A stretch of DNA of 64,000 bases from Saprospirales bacterium (GCA_016703765.1 JADJBL010000010.1:62001-126000); one strand, 5' to 3'; positions 1 through 9,592 are shown, counted from the stretch's first letter. Program-made: numbers and translations. Notes: generated by a model from the sequence alone, not told the origin.

Positions 1-923
1 CGGTTCCAAAAAATAGCGTCCCCAACCACCTGAGGGACAAATATTCGGCAGAGAGCAACGACCTGACGGAGGAAGTGCTGAAAAACCTGGAATGGCTCGG
101 CATCGACTATCTGATCGCCATAGGAGGCGACGATACGCTGAGCTATGCGGTGCACCTCTACAAAAAAGGGGTGAAGGTCATGGCCATTCCGAAGACGATG
201 GACAACGATGTGCCGGGAACGGACTATTGCATCGGGTTCAGTACCTGCGTGACGCGGACCATCAGTCTGACCAACAACCTTCGGACGGTGGCGGGCTCTC
301 ACGAGCGCTTCATGGTGCTGGAGGTATTCGGCCGCTATGCCGGCTTTACCGCCATGCTGCCGACGATGGCAGGCGCGGCGCACCGCTGCGTCATTCCCGA
401 GCATCCCTTCAATATCGAAAAGCTCGCCCAGATCATGGTCGAAGACCGGAATGCCAACCCGAGTAAATACTCGATCCTTCTGGTTTCGGAAGGAGCCATG
501 TTTCCGGGGGCGGATATGGTGTACGAAAACGCCGAAAAAGATATGTTCGGTCACGCCAAGCTGGGCGGTATTGGGGATATGGTATCGGTGAGGCTGAAAG
601 ACCTTTCTCCGCAATTCAACAATGGAAAATCCATCAGCGTCATCAACCAGAAACTCGGTTATCTGGTGCGCTGCGGCGACCCCGACGCGATCGACTCCAT
701 CGTGCCGATGGCTTTCGGCACCATGGCCCTCGACCTGATCCTGAAAGGGATCCACGGCCGGCTGGTCGTATTGCAGAACGGCCGGTACGACCACGTGCCG
801 ATAGAGGTAGTAACCGCTACAAAGAAACTGGTCAACGTGCAGCGGTATTACGACACCGAGCGGTACCATCCGTACTACAAGGATTTCGAGATGCTGCCCC
901 TGCTGATCATGGCGAGCGACTAG
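1..923 (+). CDS. pfp: 6-phosphofructokinase, pyrophosphate-dependent type (5' end outside window)
   Basis: Phosphorylates fructose 6-phosphate at C1 in the cytosol (glycolysis). The frame is open from base 3, so the N-terminus lies upstream of the window. GGDDT (bases 123-137) carries Asp where ATP enzymes have Gly (E. coli position 104), and PKTMDND (from base 189) carries Lys at the position equivalent to 124. In this family the Asp/Lys pair marks pyrophosphate as phosphoryl donor, reversibly. The catalytic Asp residues of MDND are present, followed by the substrate-binding GxxERFMVLEVFGR-like segment. Its stop overlaps the convergent stop of the next gene within CTAG. Family sure; PPi use is inferred from the two residues and fits the pyruvate phosphate dikinase at 59573. 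Confidence 0.93.
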   Translation, partial: VPKNSVPNHLRDKYSAESNDLTEEVLKNLEWLGIDYLIAIGGDDTLSYAVHLYKKGVKVMAIPKTMDNDVPGTDYCIGFSTCVTRTISLTNNLRTVAGSHERFMVLEVFGRYAGFTAMLPTMAGAAHRCVIPEHPFNIEKLAQIMVEDRNANPSKYSILLVSEGAMFPGADMVYENAEKDMFGHAKLGGIGDMVSVRLKDLSPQFNNGKSISVINQKLGYLVRCGDPDAIDSIVPMAFGTMALDLILKGIHGRLVVLQNGRYDHVPIEVVTATKKLVNVQRYYDTERYHPYYKDFEMLPLLIMASD

Positions 924-1777
924 GAGGTACGGTTCCTTCTGCTCTTCCTCCAGGCCCGAAACCTTTTCCATAAGGGAATCATAAGGGCGAGTAGTATCCA
1001 GAAAGGCCAGAGCTTGAGGAGGAACAGCAGGAAGTCGACAAAACCGAACCAACCGCTGGAAAGGGAGTATTTCAGGCGTTCGCCGAAATCGTTCTTGTTT
1101 CTGGCCCGGTAGGTATAACCCTTTTCCTTGGTGATCGACAGGTCCAGGGTACTGAAGGCGACCAGGTTGGAGAGGTATTTGAGCCTGCCTTCCGCGCTTT
1201 CGATCTCTTCTTCGATCACACGGGATTTTTCTTCGATCTCCAGGATGTCCTTCACGGATTTGGCCTGTTTGAGCAGATCGTTATATTTTTTCAGGTAATC
1301 CCGTTTGTTTGCCAGCCGGGTTTCGAGGTCGATGAATTCCTCGGTCACGTCCCGGGCGTCGATGTTTTTGAACATCACTTCCCCTTCGCCCGATTCGAGC
1401 TCCTCGATGAATTTTTCGAAGTTAAGGGAGGGTATCCTGATCTGGAGGTTGTAAGTGGATTCGTAGTCGCTGTTGCTCAGGCTTTCATTGGAGTAATAGG
1501 CCTGGTGACGGGCTACCAGGGAGTCTACCCGGATCTTTGTCACTTCCAGTTCGGAGACCTTGATATTGATGCGGCCATCTTTGATGACTTTTTTCTGAAT
1601 GAGCTCCGGCTTGACTTCCAGGTTTTCGGAGCCTTGTGGCGGTTCGCCCCCAGATTCGAGGCTTTCGGGTGTAGCCGGCTGTTCGAGGCTGGCAAAATCG
1701 GACGATTGTTTGGAGGAGTTTTGGCCACAGCCCCAGAAAATCAGGCAGGCCGAAAGGGCAATCCATGAATATTTCAT
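920..1777 (-). CDS. DUF4349 family lipoprotein
   Basis: Predicted lipoprotein of 285 residues. A signal peptide ends in a lipobox FWGC (Cys17), followed by a Ser/Gly/Pro-rich spacer to about residue 60. The middle (about 62-220) matches the DUF4349 pattern: a KVIKDGRINIKV start, a central coiled coil (about 150-200, rich in E/K/L, with LETRLANKRDYLKKYNDLL) and a second beta-rich half. A hydrophobic segment near the C-terminus (about 243-268, FLLFLLKLWPFWILLALMIP) is followed by a very basic tail, so the protein may be anchored at both ends. The molecular function of the family is unknown. The gene is convergent with the phosphofructokinase and divergent from the TauE-like gene, with only 44 bases between the two starts. 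Confidence 0.82.
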   Translation of the reverse strand: MKYSWIALSACLIFWGCGQNSSKQSSDFASLEQPATPESLESGGEPPQGSENLEVKPELIQKKVIKDGRINIKVSELEVTKIRVDSLVARHQAYYSNESLSNSDYESTYNLQIRIPSLNFEKFIEELESGEGEVMFKNIDARDVTEEFIDLETRLANKRDYLKKYNDLLKQAKSVKDILEIEEKSRVIEEEIESAEGRLKYLSNLVAFSTLDLSITKEKGYTYRARNKNDFGERLKYSLSSGWFGFVDFLLFLLKLWPFWILLALMIPLWKRFRAWRKSRRNRTS

Positions 1778-1821
1778 AAGTAAGAGAGCTAATTATTCTC
1801 CTAAAATAGGCATTTCGGTCT

Positions 1822-2679
1822 ATGGTCACAGTAAAATTCCGGCATATTTCCTTTCTGATCCTGGGGCTTTTACTCCTCATCGTGGCCGTACTAGCCTGGA
1901 AGCTCTATACTTCCAAACATCCCCAGGCATTTGAATTGGACAGGGAATTCTTTTTATTCTGTCTTGTCGGTTTTTTGGCTCAGGCGATTGACGGGTCTTT
2001 GGGGATGGGTTACGGGGTTAGTTGCTCCACTTTTCTGCTCCATATGGGCGTGCCTCCTGCCTTTGTCTCTGCCAGTGTTCATACGGCCTCGGTTTTTACC
2101 ACCGGGACCTCGGGCTTATCCCACCTTTATTTTAAAAATGTCGATAAAAAGCTTTTTATCAGGCTGGCCATCCCGGGGGCGATAGGAGCCACCATAGGCG
2201 CGTTTCTTATATCCGAAGTTTTAAACGCCGCTGTAATCAAACCCATTATTGCGTCATACCTGTTGATCCTGGGTTTTGTGATCCTGAGAAAAAGCCTTGG
2301 AGGGACAAAATTTAAGGAGGAGGTGAAAAACGTGTCGCCTCTCGGATTTGTAGGAGGAATGTTGGCGACGGTGGGGGGCGGAGGTTGGGGACCTATTGTG
2401 GCAAGCAACCTGATCAATAAGGGAAAAACCCCTCAGATCACCATCGGAACGGTGAATACGGCCGAGTTTTTTGTATCGTTTTGCGGCGCCGGGGTATTTC
2501 TGTTCTTTCTCGGGCTGGAGGAGTGGAAGACCATCCTGGGCTTGATTATCGGAGGGGTGCTCGCCGCGCCACTTGGGGCCTATTTGGTACGGTTTATCAG
2601 GCCCAAAGTGCTCATGTTTTTGGTCGGATTGGTCATTGTCCTGATTTCGGCGTTTACGATCTATAAAAGTCTGGCGTAA
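1822..2679 (+). CDS. TauE/SafE family sulfite/anion exporter-like membrane protein
   Basis: Integral inner-membrane protein of 285 residues with about eight hydrophobic segments. It carries the family's two repeated Gly-rich halves: GSLGMGYG followed by a SASVHTAS segment in the first, and GGMLATVGGGGWGP in the second. TauE/SafE proteins export sulfite, sulfoacetate or related small organic anions, or import sulfate/cysteine-type compounds; no neighbour identifies the substrate here. The ATG at 1822 is taken because the first membrane segment follows directly (residues 7-26). It stands alone in its direction and is divergent from the DUF4349 gene. Confidence 0.87.
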   Translation: MVTVKFRHISFLILGLLLLIVAVLAWKLYTSKHPQAFELDREFFLFCLVGFLAQAIDGSLGMGYGVSCSTFLLHMGVPPAFVSASVHTASVFTTGTSGLSHLYFKNVDKKLFIRLAIPGAIGATIGAFLISEVLNAAVIKPIIASYLLILGFVILRKSLGGTKFKEEVKNVSPLGFVGGMLATVGGGGWGPIVASNLINKGKTPQITIGTVNTAEFFVSFCGAGVFLFFLGLEEWKTILGLIIGGVLAAPLGAYLVRFIRPKVLMFLVGLVIVLISAFTIYKSLA

Positions 2680-2710
2680 AAGCCGGATATTTAGAGGCTT
2701 ATTGCATTGC

Positions 2711-2718
2711 TAAATTTG
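2711..2718 (+). promoter_or_regulatory. Putative Bacteroidota -7 element
   Basis: TAAATTTG matches the TAnnTTTG -7 consensus of the Bacteroidota primary sigma factor and lies 20 bases before the ATG at 2739. A partial TTTA at 2690-2693 is 17 bases upstream and is a weak -33 candidate. Confidence 0.45.
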
Positions 2719-2738
2719 GGCCATTAAAATCTCCTTCC

Positions 2739-3692
2739 ATGAAAAGTGTTGTTTTTGCTCTTCTCCTTGCTTTTTTATCCGGCTCCATAGCTGCCCAGAC
2801 CTTCCCCGATAGCCATACCGACGGCAAATATTACGAAGTCAATGGCGCCAAGCTCTGGACTGTTAGTTTTGGACAGGGCGACCCCATCTTCTTCATTGCC
2901 GGAGGGCCGGGAGGAACCCACTACGGATTGAGGAGTTTTGATTCCCTCTCCACTACCAACACCCTCGTGTATTACGACGGCTATGGGCGCGGCAAATCCG
3001 ACACCGCCCTCGATGTGAAAGAATACACGGTGGAACGGGATATAGAAGACCTGGAGGGCCTGCGCAAGGCCATGGGCTATTCGCAGATCAATGTGCTTGG
3101 GCATTCCTACGGAGGCGTGGTGGCCCAGGGTTACGCCATCAAATACCCCGAGCGGGTGAAACACCTGATCCTGGCCAATTCCTTTCACAGTTTTATCATG
3201 TGGCAGGAAAACGACGACAACTGCAACCACGAAATCCGCACCAATTACCCAGAGGTTTGGGATACCCTGATGATCATTCGCGAACAGGGCTATGTATCCA
3301 GCGACCCCATTCACCAGGAGATTTACGGACGGGTGCCCTACGGTTTTTTATACGCCTACAACCCGGACAATTTTGTAAACCGCCGGCGCAAGCCCTACCC
3401 AAACCCCTTTAACGCCAAGCTGTATTACCAGATGGTCGGCAAGGACGGCGATTTTATCGTGGGCAACGACATCGGCAATTTCGATTTCAGAAAGCAGCTA
3501 AAGGATTTGAAAATGCCCATTCTCATCATCGGCGGACGCTTTGATCGCGTGGCCGTGCCCTGGATGATGGTGAAATATAAGGAATATTGCCCCCAGGCCC
3601 AGTTTGTGATGTTCGAAAAAAGCGGACACAACCCGCAGGTAGAGGAGCCGGCCAAGGAATTTGCGCTGATCCGGGAGTTCCTGAAAAAATGA
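2739..3692 (+). CDS. Exported alpha/beta hydrolase, prolyl aminopeptidase-like (S33)
   Basis: 317 residues with a signal peptide (residues 1-20, cleavage after IAAQ), so it probably acts in the periplasm. The S33 hallmarks are in order: an oxyanion segment GGPGGTH (55-61), the nucleophile elbow GHSYGG with Ser123, an acidic residue in GGRFDR near residue 267 and the catalytic His in KSGHNPQ near residue 297. The cap region differs from classical proline iminopeptidase, so the substrate (an N-terminal proline peptide or another ester/amide) is uncertain. Its TGA overlaps the ATG of the downstream Crp/Fnr gene (ATGA), which suggests translational coupling. Confidence 0.85.
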   Translation: MKSVVFALLLAFLSGSIAAQTFPDSHTDGKYYEVNGAKLWTVSFGQGDPIFFIAGGPGGTHYGLRSFDSLSTTNTLVYYDGYGRGKSDTALDVKEYTVERDIEDLEGLRKAMGYSQINVLGHSYGGVVAQGYAIKYPERVKHLILANSFHSFIMWQENDDNCNHEIRTNYPEVWDTLMIIREQGYVSSDPIHQEIYGRVPYGFLYAYNPDNFVNRRRKPYPNPFNAKLYYQMVGKDGDFIVGNDIGNFDFRKQLKDLKMPILIIGGRFDRVAVPWMMVKYKEYCPQAQFVMFEKSGHNPQVEEPAKEFALIREFLKK

Positions 3693-4282
3693 TCCAAAAA
3701 ATGGAGGATCCCAAGTCGAGCTTTATCCGCTTTTATGAAAATTTCGCCCCCCTCAGCACGAGGGAGGAACAAAACCTGATGGACAGACTCGATCTCGAGG
3801 TCGTCAAAAGGGGCGAATGTTATCTAGGGCAGGGAAAAGTTTGCAGAAAAGTGGGGTTTATCGCAAACGGGGTCATGCGGTATTGCAACCTGAAGGACGA
3901 CGGCTCGGTCGTAACCTGTTATTTTATTGCCGAAAACGAATTTGCCTTCGATGCGGAAAGCTTCGGCTCGGGGAGACCTTCGACTTTGATGATCGAGGCC
4001 CTTACCGATTGCCTTGTGATATCCATCAGCAAGGACGGCGAACAATGGCTAAAGCAAAACCTGCCCAAGTTCATAGAGGCATCCAACCGGATGGGGCAGG
4101 AATTCATGGTGAAACTGATCAATCAAAGGCAGTTTCTGCTCAACCAGGACGCCAAATCCCGGTATTTGCATTTCCTGAAGGAATATCCTGCTATCCTCCA
4201 AAGAGCTCCGCTTGGCGCGGTGGCCTCCTTTCTGGGCATTACCCAGCAATCTTTGAGCCGGCTTCGCAGTCAGTTGGGCTGA
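3689..4282 (+). CDS. Crp/Fnr family transcriptional regulator
   Basis: 197 residues from the ATG at 3689, whose ATGA overlaps the previous stop; an upstream in-frame start at 3587 would lie inside the hydrolase and is rejected. Residues about 10-125 form a cyclic-nucleotide-binding-like beta-roll (KVGFIANGVMRYC, then an AENEFAFDAESF segment). The canonical RxS phosphate-binding Arg/Ser is not evident, so it may not bind cAMP. The C-terminus is a short winged helix ending FLGITQQSLSRLRSQ. This form (Bacteroidota Crp/Fnr with a truncated HTH) often controls a neighbouring detoxification or transport gene. Cotranscription with the hydrolase and perhaps the next membrane gene is likely. Confidence 0.87.
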   Translation: MIQKMEDPKSSFIRFYENFAPLSTREEQNLMDRLDLEVVKRGECYLGQGKVCRKVGFIANGVMRYCNLKDDGSVVTCYFIAENEFAFDAESFGSGRPSTLMIEALTDCLVISISKDGEQWLKQNLPKFIEASNRMGQEFMVKLINQRQFLLNQDAKSRYLHFLKEYPAILQRAPLGAVASFLGITQQSLSRLRSQLG

Positions 4283-4293
4283 AATATTTCTCT

Positions 4294-4327
4294 CCTCTTT
4301 TCATTTTTTAACAAATGTGAAAAGAGG
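4294..4327 (+). terminator. Stem-loop after the Crp/Fnr gene
   Basis: CCTCTTTTCA (4294-4303) pairs perfectly with TGAAAAGAGG (4318-4327) around an AT-rich loop, followed by a T/C-rich stretch (TCTTCTCTTC). It starts 12 bases after the Crp/Fnr stop and probably ends or attenuates that transcript. Confidence 0.6.
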
Positions 4328-4387
4328 TCTTCTCTTCAGGGCCGAGTTTTGTGTGAGAAATTAATTCATCACCAAAATTTTATCGCC

Positions 4388-4987
4388 ATGAAAAGTACTG
4401 ATCTGCTTATGTTTGCCGGAGCCATCCTGTTTTTGGCCGCCCAGTTGATTCTTCCCGGGGGGACGGGTTCTCCTGCAGAAAGGGTGGAGATCATGAGGTC
4501 CAATCCCGAAATGTGGAACCTCGGACATCTGCTCATTGCCGCTTCTCTCCCCTTATTAGCTGTGTTCACCCTTCGCTGGTACGAATTGGCCAGGCTGTTG
4601 AAGCCGATGCTCTCCCTGGCCGGCCTGGTCCTGTTTTTATGGGGCCTTTTTGGCTGGTATTCCATCGCCTTGCTACAGTTGAGCTCCCAAAATTTTCTAG
4701 CTCCGGATTTCAATGAGAACGCCGCTGTCATTGTAGGAAAATTAGGGGAGGGGAGTGTGCTGACGATGGCATTCCTGCCTTATTTGTTTCTCCTTCCAGG
4801 CAGCATCCTTTTGGCTGCGCCGATGGTCAGGTTGAAGGACTCCCGTTTGAACGCCTGGTTATTAATCCTTTTCGGCGCGGTTTCGGTTGCGGCTGGCCTC
4901 AGCCAAATAAAGGTTTTATTCGTGCTGTCGGGGTTGATCCTTGTGGCTGCGGCTTTTCAATTCCTGAGGGGAAAGAAAATGGGATAA
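4388..4987 (+). CDS. Hypothetical multi-pass membrane protein
   Basis: 199 residues from the ATG at 4388; an in-frame start at 4349 would add a hydrophilic stub before the first membrane segment. About six hydrophobic segments are visible (about 5-23, 45-67, 73-101, 118-143, 156-174 and 176-193). No catalytic motif or named family is recognised; the layout is like the small DUF4386-type membrane proteins, but I cannot claim membership. It follows the Crp/Fnr gene after a stem-loop and could be that regulator's target. Confidence 0.7.
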   Translation: MKSTDLLMFAGAILFLAAQLILPGGTGSPAERVEIMRSNPEMWNLGHLLIAASLPLLAVFTLRWYELARLLKPMLSLAGLVLFLWGLFGWYSIALLQLSSQNFLAPDFNENAAVIVGKLGEGSVLTMAFLPYLFLLPGSILLAAPMVRLKDSRLNAWLLILFGAVSVAAGLSQIKVLFVLSGLILVAAAFQFLRGKKMG

Positions 4988-5062
4988 TTCCAATATTGTG
5001 GAAATTGATAACTTTAATGCGAGAACAAAGGTTAATCGAGTTCACCCATTCAAAAATCAGCG

Positions 5063-6052
5063 GTGGTAAAGCTTAATTTACTTATTGCACTTTCAGCCGG
5101 CATTCTCGGTATTTCAGGCGTGGAAAAATGCGGATCTTCGGCTTCCAACCCCATTCCCGAAAGAACGATTATCAATCTCTACGATGCTTTTGGAAAAGAC
5201 ACGTCCCTGATCAAGGATTTCGGATTTTCCTGCATTACCCGGTATGAAGGTCACACGATCCTCTTCGACGCCGGTAGCAACGCGGGCATTTTCAGGTCCA
5301 ATACCGCGCAACTGGGCATCGATCTGAGCGAGATCGACATAGCGATCGTTTCCCACGGACACTTTGACCATTTGAACGGCCTGGATTACCTGCTCCAGGT
5401 CAACCCACAGGTCAAGATCTATTTCCCGTACGATATCTTTTGGGGAGCTCCGGCGCCTTTTGATGCCACGGGCCAGGAGCCGGGTGTACGAGACTCGCTG
5501 CCGATCTACATGCGGTATTTTGACGGAGGCAACACCAAGTTTTCCATCGGGCAGTCCGGGCGTTTCTGGAATGCAAATATCGAATTCATAAAAACATCGA
5601 AGGAGATCCTTCCGGGGCTTACCCTTATTGCGACCAGCTCCGACTACATGGGCTATTTTTCCTGCTATCCCAATAAAAGCTTTGTGGAAGGGCAATTTGA
5701 AAAGGAGAACCACGATTGCAAAAACTCAAATCTGCCTGAGCTTTCCCTGGCTATGAAAACCGAAAAAGGCCAGGTGTTGATCGTGGGTTGCTCCCATACC
5801 GGGGTGGAGCGTATCGTGGCCCAAACGAAGAAAACCTTAGAGGGCCCCATCGATCTGGTCTATGGTGGCTTCCACATGCTGCCTTTCGACAGAGTCCAAA
5901 CGGGACAATTGGTGGGGCAATTGAAAAAAGAGCTGGGCGTTCGCCGGGTAGCGCCTGCGCATTGCACCGGACACCTGGCTTTCAAACTTTTGATGGAAGC
6001 CTATGGAACCGATTATCTATATGCTGGACTGGGGGAAAAGATCGGGTTCTGA
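5063..6052 (+). CDS. Metallo-beta-lactamase-fold hydrolase, COG1237-like, probably exported
   Basis: 329 residues from a GTG start, with a hydrophobic N-terminus (residues 4-20) that looks like a signal sequence; a Cys at 23 lacks a proper lipobox. The metal-binding motif SHGHFDH is present (His98, His100, Asp102, His103), with further ligands likely in CSHTG and GGFHM. The layout resembles COG1237 proteins, related to the 7,8-dihydropterin-6-methyl-ribofuranosylaminobenzene-phosphate synthase family, whose bacterial members have poorly known roles. Insertions (the acidic ENHDCKNSN region) make the substrate unclear. It is 33 bases upstream of aqpZ in the same direction. Confidence 0.83.
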   Translation: MVKLNLLIALSAGILGISGVEKCGSSASNPIPERTIINLYDAFGKDTSLIKDFGFSCITRYEGHTILFDAGSNAGIFRSNTAQLGIDLSEIDIAIVSHGHFDHLNGLDYLLQVNPQVKIYFPYDIFWGAPAPFDATGQEPGVRDSLPIYMRYFDGGNTKFSIGQSGRFWNANIEFIKTSKEILPGLTLIATSSDYMGYFSCYPNKSFVEGQFEKENHDCKNSNLPELSLAMKTEKGQVLIVGCSHTGVERIVAQTKKTLEGPIDLVYGGFHMLPFDRVQTGQLVGQLKKELGVRRVAPAHCTGHLAFKLLMEAYGTDYLYAGLGEKIGF

Positions 6053-6085
6053 TCATGGCACAAAACGAAACCAACACCAAATAAT

Positions 6086-6781
6086 ATGAGAAAGAACCTT
6101 GCAGAATTTATCGGTACATTCTGGCTTGTTTTCGGAGGCTGCGGAAGCGCCCTGCTGGCTGCAGCCTTCCCGGAAGTAGGAATCGGACTTGTAGGCGTTT
6201 CCCTGGCCTTCGGCCTTACTGTGGTGACCATAGCTTACTCCCTCGGATCCATTTCAGGGGCTCACCTCAATCCGGCCGTCACCATCGGCCTTTGGGCGGG
6301 TGGCCGGTTTGGGGCCAGGGAAATTTTGCCCTATGTAATTTCTCAAATTGCAGGTGGTATTGCCGCCGCCGTATTGCTTTATGTGATCGTGACCGGCAAC
6401 GGCAGCGAGATCGGCTCCTTTGCCGCCAATGGCTACGCCGAACTTTCCCCCGGCGGGTATAGCCTAACGGCAGCTCTTGCAATGGAAATTGTGATGACCT
6501 TTATGTTCCTCCTTATTATCCTGGGCGCCACCGACAACCGCGCTCCGGCCGGGTTTGCAGGCCTCGCCATCGGCCTGGCGCTGACCCTGATCCATCTTGT
6601 GAGTATTCCCGTTACGAATACCTCGGTCAATCCGGCAAGAAGTATCAGCCAGGCCATTTTCGCAGGAGGCGATTACATTTCCCAATTGTGGCTGTTTATT
6701 GCAGCCCCGGTTATCGGCGCCGTGCTGGCGGGCTGGGTTTATAAATACCTGTTCGATGTAAAAGCAGCGGCAAAGGGCTAA
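6086..6781 (+). CDS. aqpZ: Aquaporin Z
   Basis: Water channel in the inner membrane, 231 residues, six membrane segments. Both pore motifs are intact: HLNPAVT in the first half and SVNPARS in the second, with Arg directly after the second NPA as in water-selective aquaporins. The N-terminus ([20 protein letters not shown]) is typical of AqpZ. It ends four bases into the convergent exonuclease gene. A role in osmotic adjustment is known for the family. Confidence 0.96.
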   Translation: MRKNLAEFIGTFWLVFGGCGSALLAAAFPEVGIGLVGVSLAFGLTVVTIAYSLGSISGAHLNPAVTIGLWAGGRFGAREILPYVISQIAGGIAAAVLLYVIVTGNGSEIGSFAANGYAELSPGGYSLTAALAMEIVMTFMFLLIILGATDNRAPAGFAGLAIGLALTLIHLVSIPVTNTSVNPARSISQAIFAGGDYISQLWLFIAAPVIGAVLAGWVYKYLFDVKAAAKG

Positions 6782-8169
6782 AACCGGATGGTTTTTATAT
6801 GATTCGCGGAAAGGAACCGCTTGATCAGGCGGTTCTCTTCCGCGTTCCCTTCCGTGCGTTTGACCAGCGCTTTCCAATCCCAAAGGCTTTGTGGATGATC
6901 GTCGGAGGACACGTACCCCCATCCATAAAGCCTGCCCTCGGCCACGACCACGGCGGCTTGTTCGTCGGGGCTTCTGCCTCCGTCGAGGAGGACAAAATTT
7001 CCGTCGAGCACGGCGGAGAGGGCTTCCAGCGCCTGAGTGGCCCGAATGTTATAATCTTCTGCGGATTCCTGCTCTACGCAGGCTCCCAGGCAAATCCCCA
7101 ACTGCCGAGGGAAGCAGGGACCGGGCGCGGTATCCAGGCCGCATTTTTTTTCGCAAAGCTGAAAACGCTCCACCATAGCCTGGAGGTGGTTTCGGGCGCT
7201 GTCCAGGTGCGGGTATTCCGCGACCAGCGATTTTCCTTTCATGCCTTTAGCCGATGTTTTGGCTGCCAGAAAGGACAAATAGCCCTCATTCGAGGTAAAT
7301 GAGAATATCCCGTATGGAAACTGCCGATTGCGCTGCGCCCGGTTGATCATGGGACGCAGGCGTTTGATTTCGCTCGATTCGAGCAGCAGGGCGATCAATT
7401 CGCTGCCCGTTAATTCGAAGGAGACGTCCACGGCATTTTGCTGGAGCATGCCGGCCTTATCCGTCTTATCCTGAAAATGTTCGGCGATGCGTTTTTGAAT
7501 ATTGATACTCTTTCCCACGTAAATCACATCTCCGAAGCGGTCGTGGAAGTAATACACCCCGCACTCCTCCGGGAGAGCCCGGATTTTGGCGATGCCGAAA
7601 TCGGAGGGCAATAAAGATTCCTTAATGCCCATTTTCAACAGATGGTTAATCTGGTTTTGTCCGTTCTGGGATTGCAAGATCCGGGTGAAGAGGTCGGTGG
7701 TGGCCAGAGTATCTGCCAGGGCCCGGTGGCGTTGTTCGACCTCGATCCCGAAATGCCGGATGAGGTTGCCCAGGCTGTAGGAAGGGAGTCCGGGGAAGCT
7801 TTTCCGGGATAATTGGACCGTGCAAAGGGTTTTTCGGGTAAAAGTATACCCCAGCCTTCGGAATTCCTCTCGAATAAAACTGTAGTCGAAACGCGCGTTG
7901 TGGGCCACGAAGATGGCGCCTTCTGTCATTTCGACGATGGTGCGGGCCACTTCCCAGAAGCGGGGCGCCTCGGCGACCATATCGTTGGTAATGCCGGTCA
8001 GTTGGGAAATAAAGCCCGGGATCTGGCATTCGGGATTGAGCAGGGTCTCAAAGGTATCGATCACCTGGCTCCCGTCGTGCAATACAATGGCGATCTCGGT
8101 GATCTTATCGCGGGCAGCCCGCCCCCCGGTGGTCTCCACATCTATAATCGCAAAACGGGGGATTAACAT
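6778..8169 (-). CDS. DEDDh 3'-5' exonuclease fused to a GIY-YIG (UvrC/Cho-like) nuclease domain
   Basis: 463 residues in two nuclease modules. Residues 6-170 are a DnaQ-type exonuclease: IIDVETTG (first acidic pair), HNARFDYSF, and a final [12 protein letters not shown] segment carrying the His/Asp of the DEDDh set. Residues about 200-280 are a GIY-YIG domain ([19 protein letters not shown], then IQKRIAEHF). A Cys-rich stretch follows (CEKKC ... GICLGAC, about 340-375). Such fusions are widespread in Bacteroidota and Actinobacteria and are annotated as polymerase-III-epsilon-like or Cho-like; a DNA-repair incision role is likely by family but unproven. It is a single-gene unit, convergent with aqpZ. 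Confidence 0.87.
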   Translation of the reverse strand: MLIPRFAIIDVETTGGRAARDKITEIAIVLHDGSQVIDTFETLLNPECQIPGFISQLTGITNDMVAEAPRFWEVARTIVEMTEGAIFVAHNARFDYSFIREEFRRLGYTFTRKTLCTVQLSRKSFPGLPSYSLGNLIRHFGIEVEQRHRALADTLATTDLFTRILQSQNGQNQINHLLKMGIKESLLPSDFGIAKIRALPEECGVYYFHDRFGDVIYVGKSINIQKRIAEHFQDKTDKAGMLQQNAVDVSFELTGSELIALLLESSEIKRLRPMINRAQRNRQFPYGIFSFTSNEGYLSFLAAKTSAKGMKGKSLVAEYPHLDSARNHLQAMVERFQLCEKKCGLDTAPGPCFPRQLGICLGACVEQESAEDYNIRATQALEALSAVLDGNFVLLDGGRSPDEQAAVVVAEGRLYGWGYVSSDDHPQSLWDWKALVKRTEGNAEENRLIKRFLSANHIKTIRF

Positions 8170-8179
8170 GCTTCTTTTC

Positions 8180-8209
8180 TTTGACCGGACAAATCTTGTC
8201 TATATTTTG
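8180..8209 (+). promoter_or_regulatory. Putative promoter of the NamZ-like gene
   Basis: TTTG at 8180-8183 is followed after 19 bases by TATTTTG at 8203-8209, one base short of the TAnnTTTG consensus. It lies in the divergent gap before the ATG at 8287. Confidence 0.4.
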
Positions 8210-8286
8210 CGAACAATAGTTTGCTTAGCTCAGGGTAACATGGGCCCAAATGACTCGTAATATCCGAAAAATCTCATCAAAAACAA

Positions 8287-9532
8287 ATGTTTTTAAAGTC
8301 GCACATTTTTGTTGGAATTATTTTTGGGGCCGCCTTGCTTCTGTCCGGTTGCGCCAGCACCTCCTTTTGGGGCAAGCGGAAAGACTCTTCGGAAGCCTAT
8401 GGCGTGGATGCGCGGCTTTTGGTGGGCGCCGAAAGGACCAGCCTTTACCTGCCTCTGCTCCAGGGGAAAAGGGTAGGGCTCGTCGTGCATCCGGCCTCCC
8501 GGATCGGCAGCCAGCATCTGGTGGATTCCCTGCTTTCCCGGGGCGTGCAGATCGTTCGGATCTTTTCGCCAGAACACGGCTTCCGGGGCTCGGGAGATGC
8601 GGGTGAAATATTAAAAGACGAAACGGACACCCGCTCCGGACTGCCCATCATTTCCCTCTACGGGAGTCGGAAAAAGCCCTTTCCTGAAGATCTGGCCGGG
8701 CTCGATATCCTCGTTTTCGACCTTCAGGATGGGGACCCGTTTTTATACCTACCTCTCCACCCTTCATTACGTGCTGGAAGCATGCGCGGAAAACGGCCTC
8801 CCCCTGCTCGTGCTAGACCGGCCAAATCCCAACGGCCATTACGTCGATGGCCCGGTGCTGGACCCGAAGTTCAGCTCCTTTGTCGGGATGCACCCAATCC
8901 CCCTCGTGCACGGGATGACCCTGGGCGAGTTGGCGCAGATGATCAACGGGGAATGCTGGCTTAAAGACTCCATCGGTTGCAATCTGACCGTCATTTCCTG
9001 CAAGGGGTATTACCGAGGGAGGCCCTACGAACTTCAGGTGGCCCCTTCTCCCAATCTGCCGAATATGCGGGCCACCTACCTCTATCCAAGCCTTTGCCTT
9101 TTCGAAGGGACTGTGGTGAGCGTCGGAAGGGGTACCGAAAGCCCTTTCCAGATCTACGGCTCTCCCGATTTCCCGCCCGGGCCTTATCATTTCGTTCCGA
9201 CACCGATGCCCGGCGCCAAACGGCCTTTGTACGAAGGGGAAATTTGCAACGGCTACGATCTGCGGTATTTTTCCAACGAACAAGCCCGAAGCAAGGCTGC
9301 TCTGGATTTGCAGTACCTGATCGATTTTTATTGCGAATATCCCGACCCCATTGCATTTTTTCTTCCAAATAAGTATTTCGACCTGTTGGCCGGAACGGAT
9401 CAGTTGCGCATTCAAATTCAGCAGGGATGGGACGAAAGGAGTATCCGGGCCTCCTGGCAGGAGGGGCTGGAGCAGTTTGAGCGGCAAAGGAAAAGGTATC
9501 TCATTTATCGCGATTTTGGACCCGGACTATAA
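8287..9532 (+). CDS. DUF1343 / NamZ-like exo-beta-N-acetylmuramidase lipoprotein, frameshifted
   Basis: Two frames together make one DUF1343 protein: 8287 to about 8730 in one frame, then from about 8732 to 9532 in the next. The first half has a signal peptide with lipobox LSGC, KRVGLVVHPASR and FSPEHGFRG; the second resumes with GTRFYTYLSTLHYVLEAC and LLVLDRPNPNGHYVDGPVLD. The family normally reads FDxQDVGxRFYTY; here the V codon is lost by a net two-base deletion at the GGGG run (8731-8734). DUF1343 includes NamZ (GH171), which releases terminal MurNAc from peptidoglycan. So this is either a peptidoglycan-recycling enzyme hit by a sequence error or a recent pseudogene. The conserved C-terminal half argues for error or very recent loss. 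Confidence 0.82.
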
Positions 9533-9592
9533 AACGTTAAAACTTTTCGCCTGCCGGTGGGTTTTATCCCTTATTCGGCAAAACCCCGGCCA

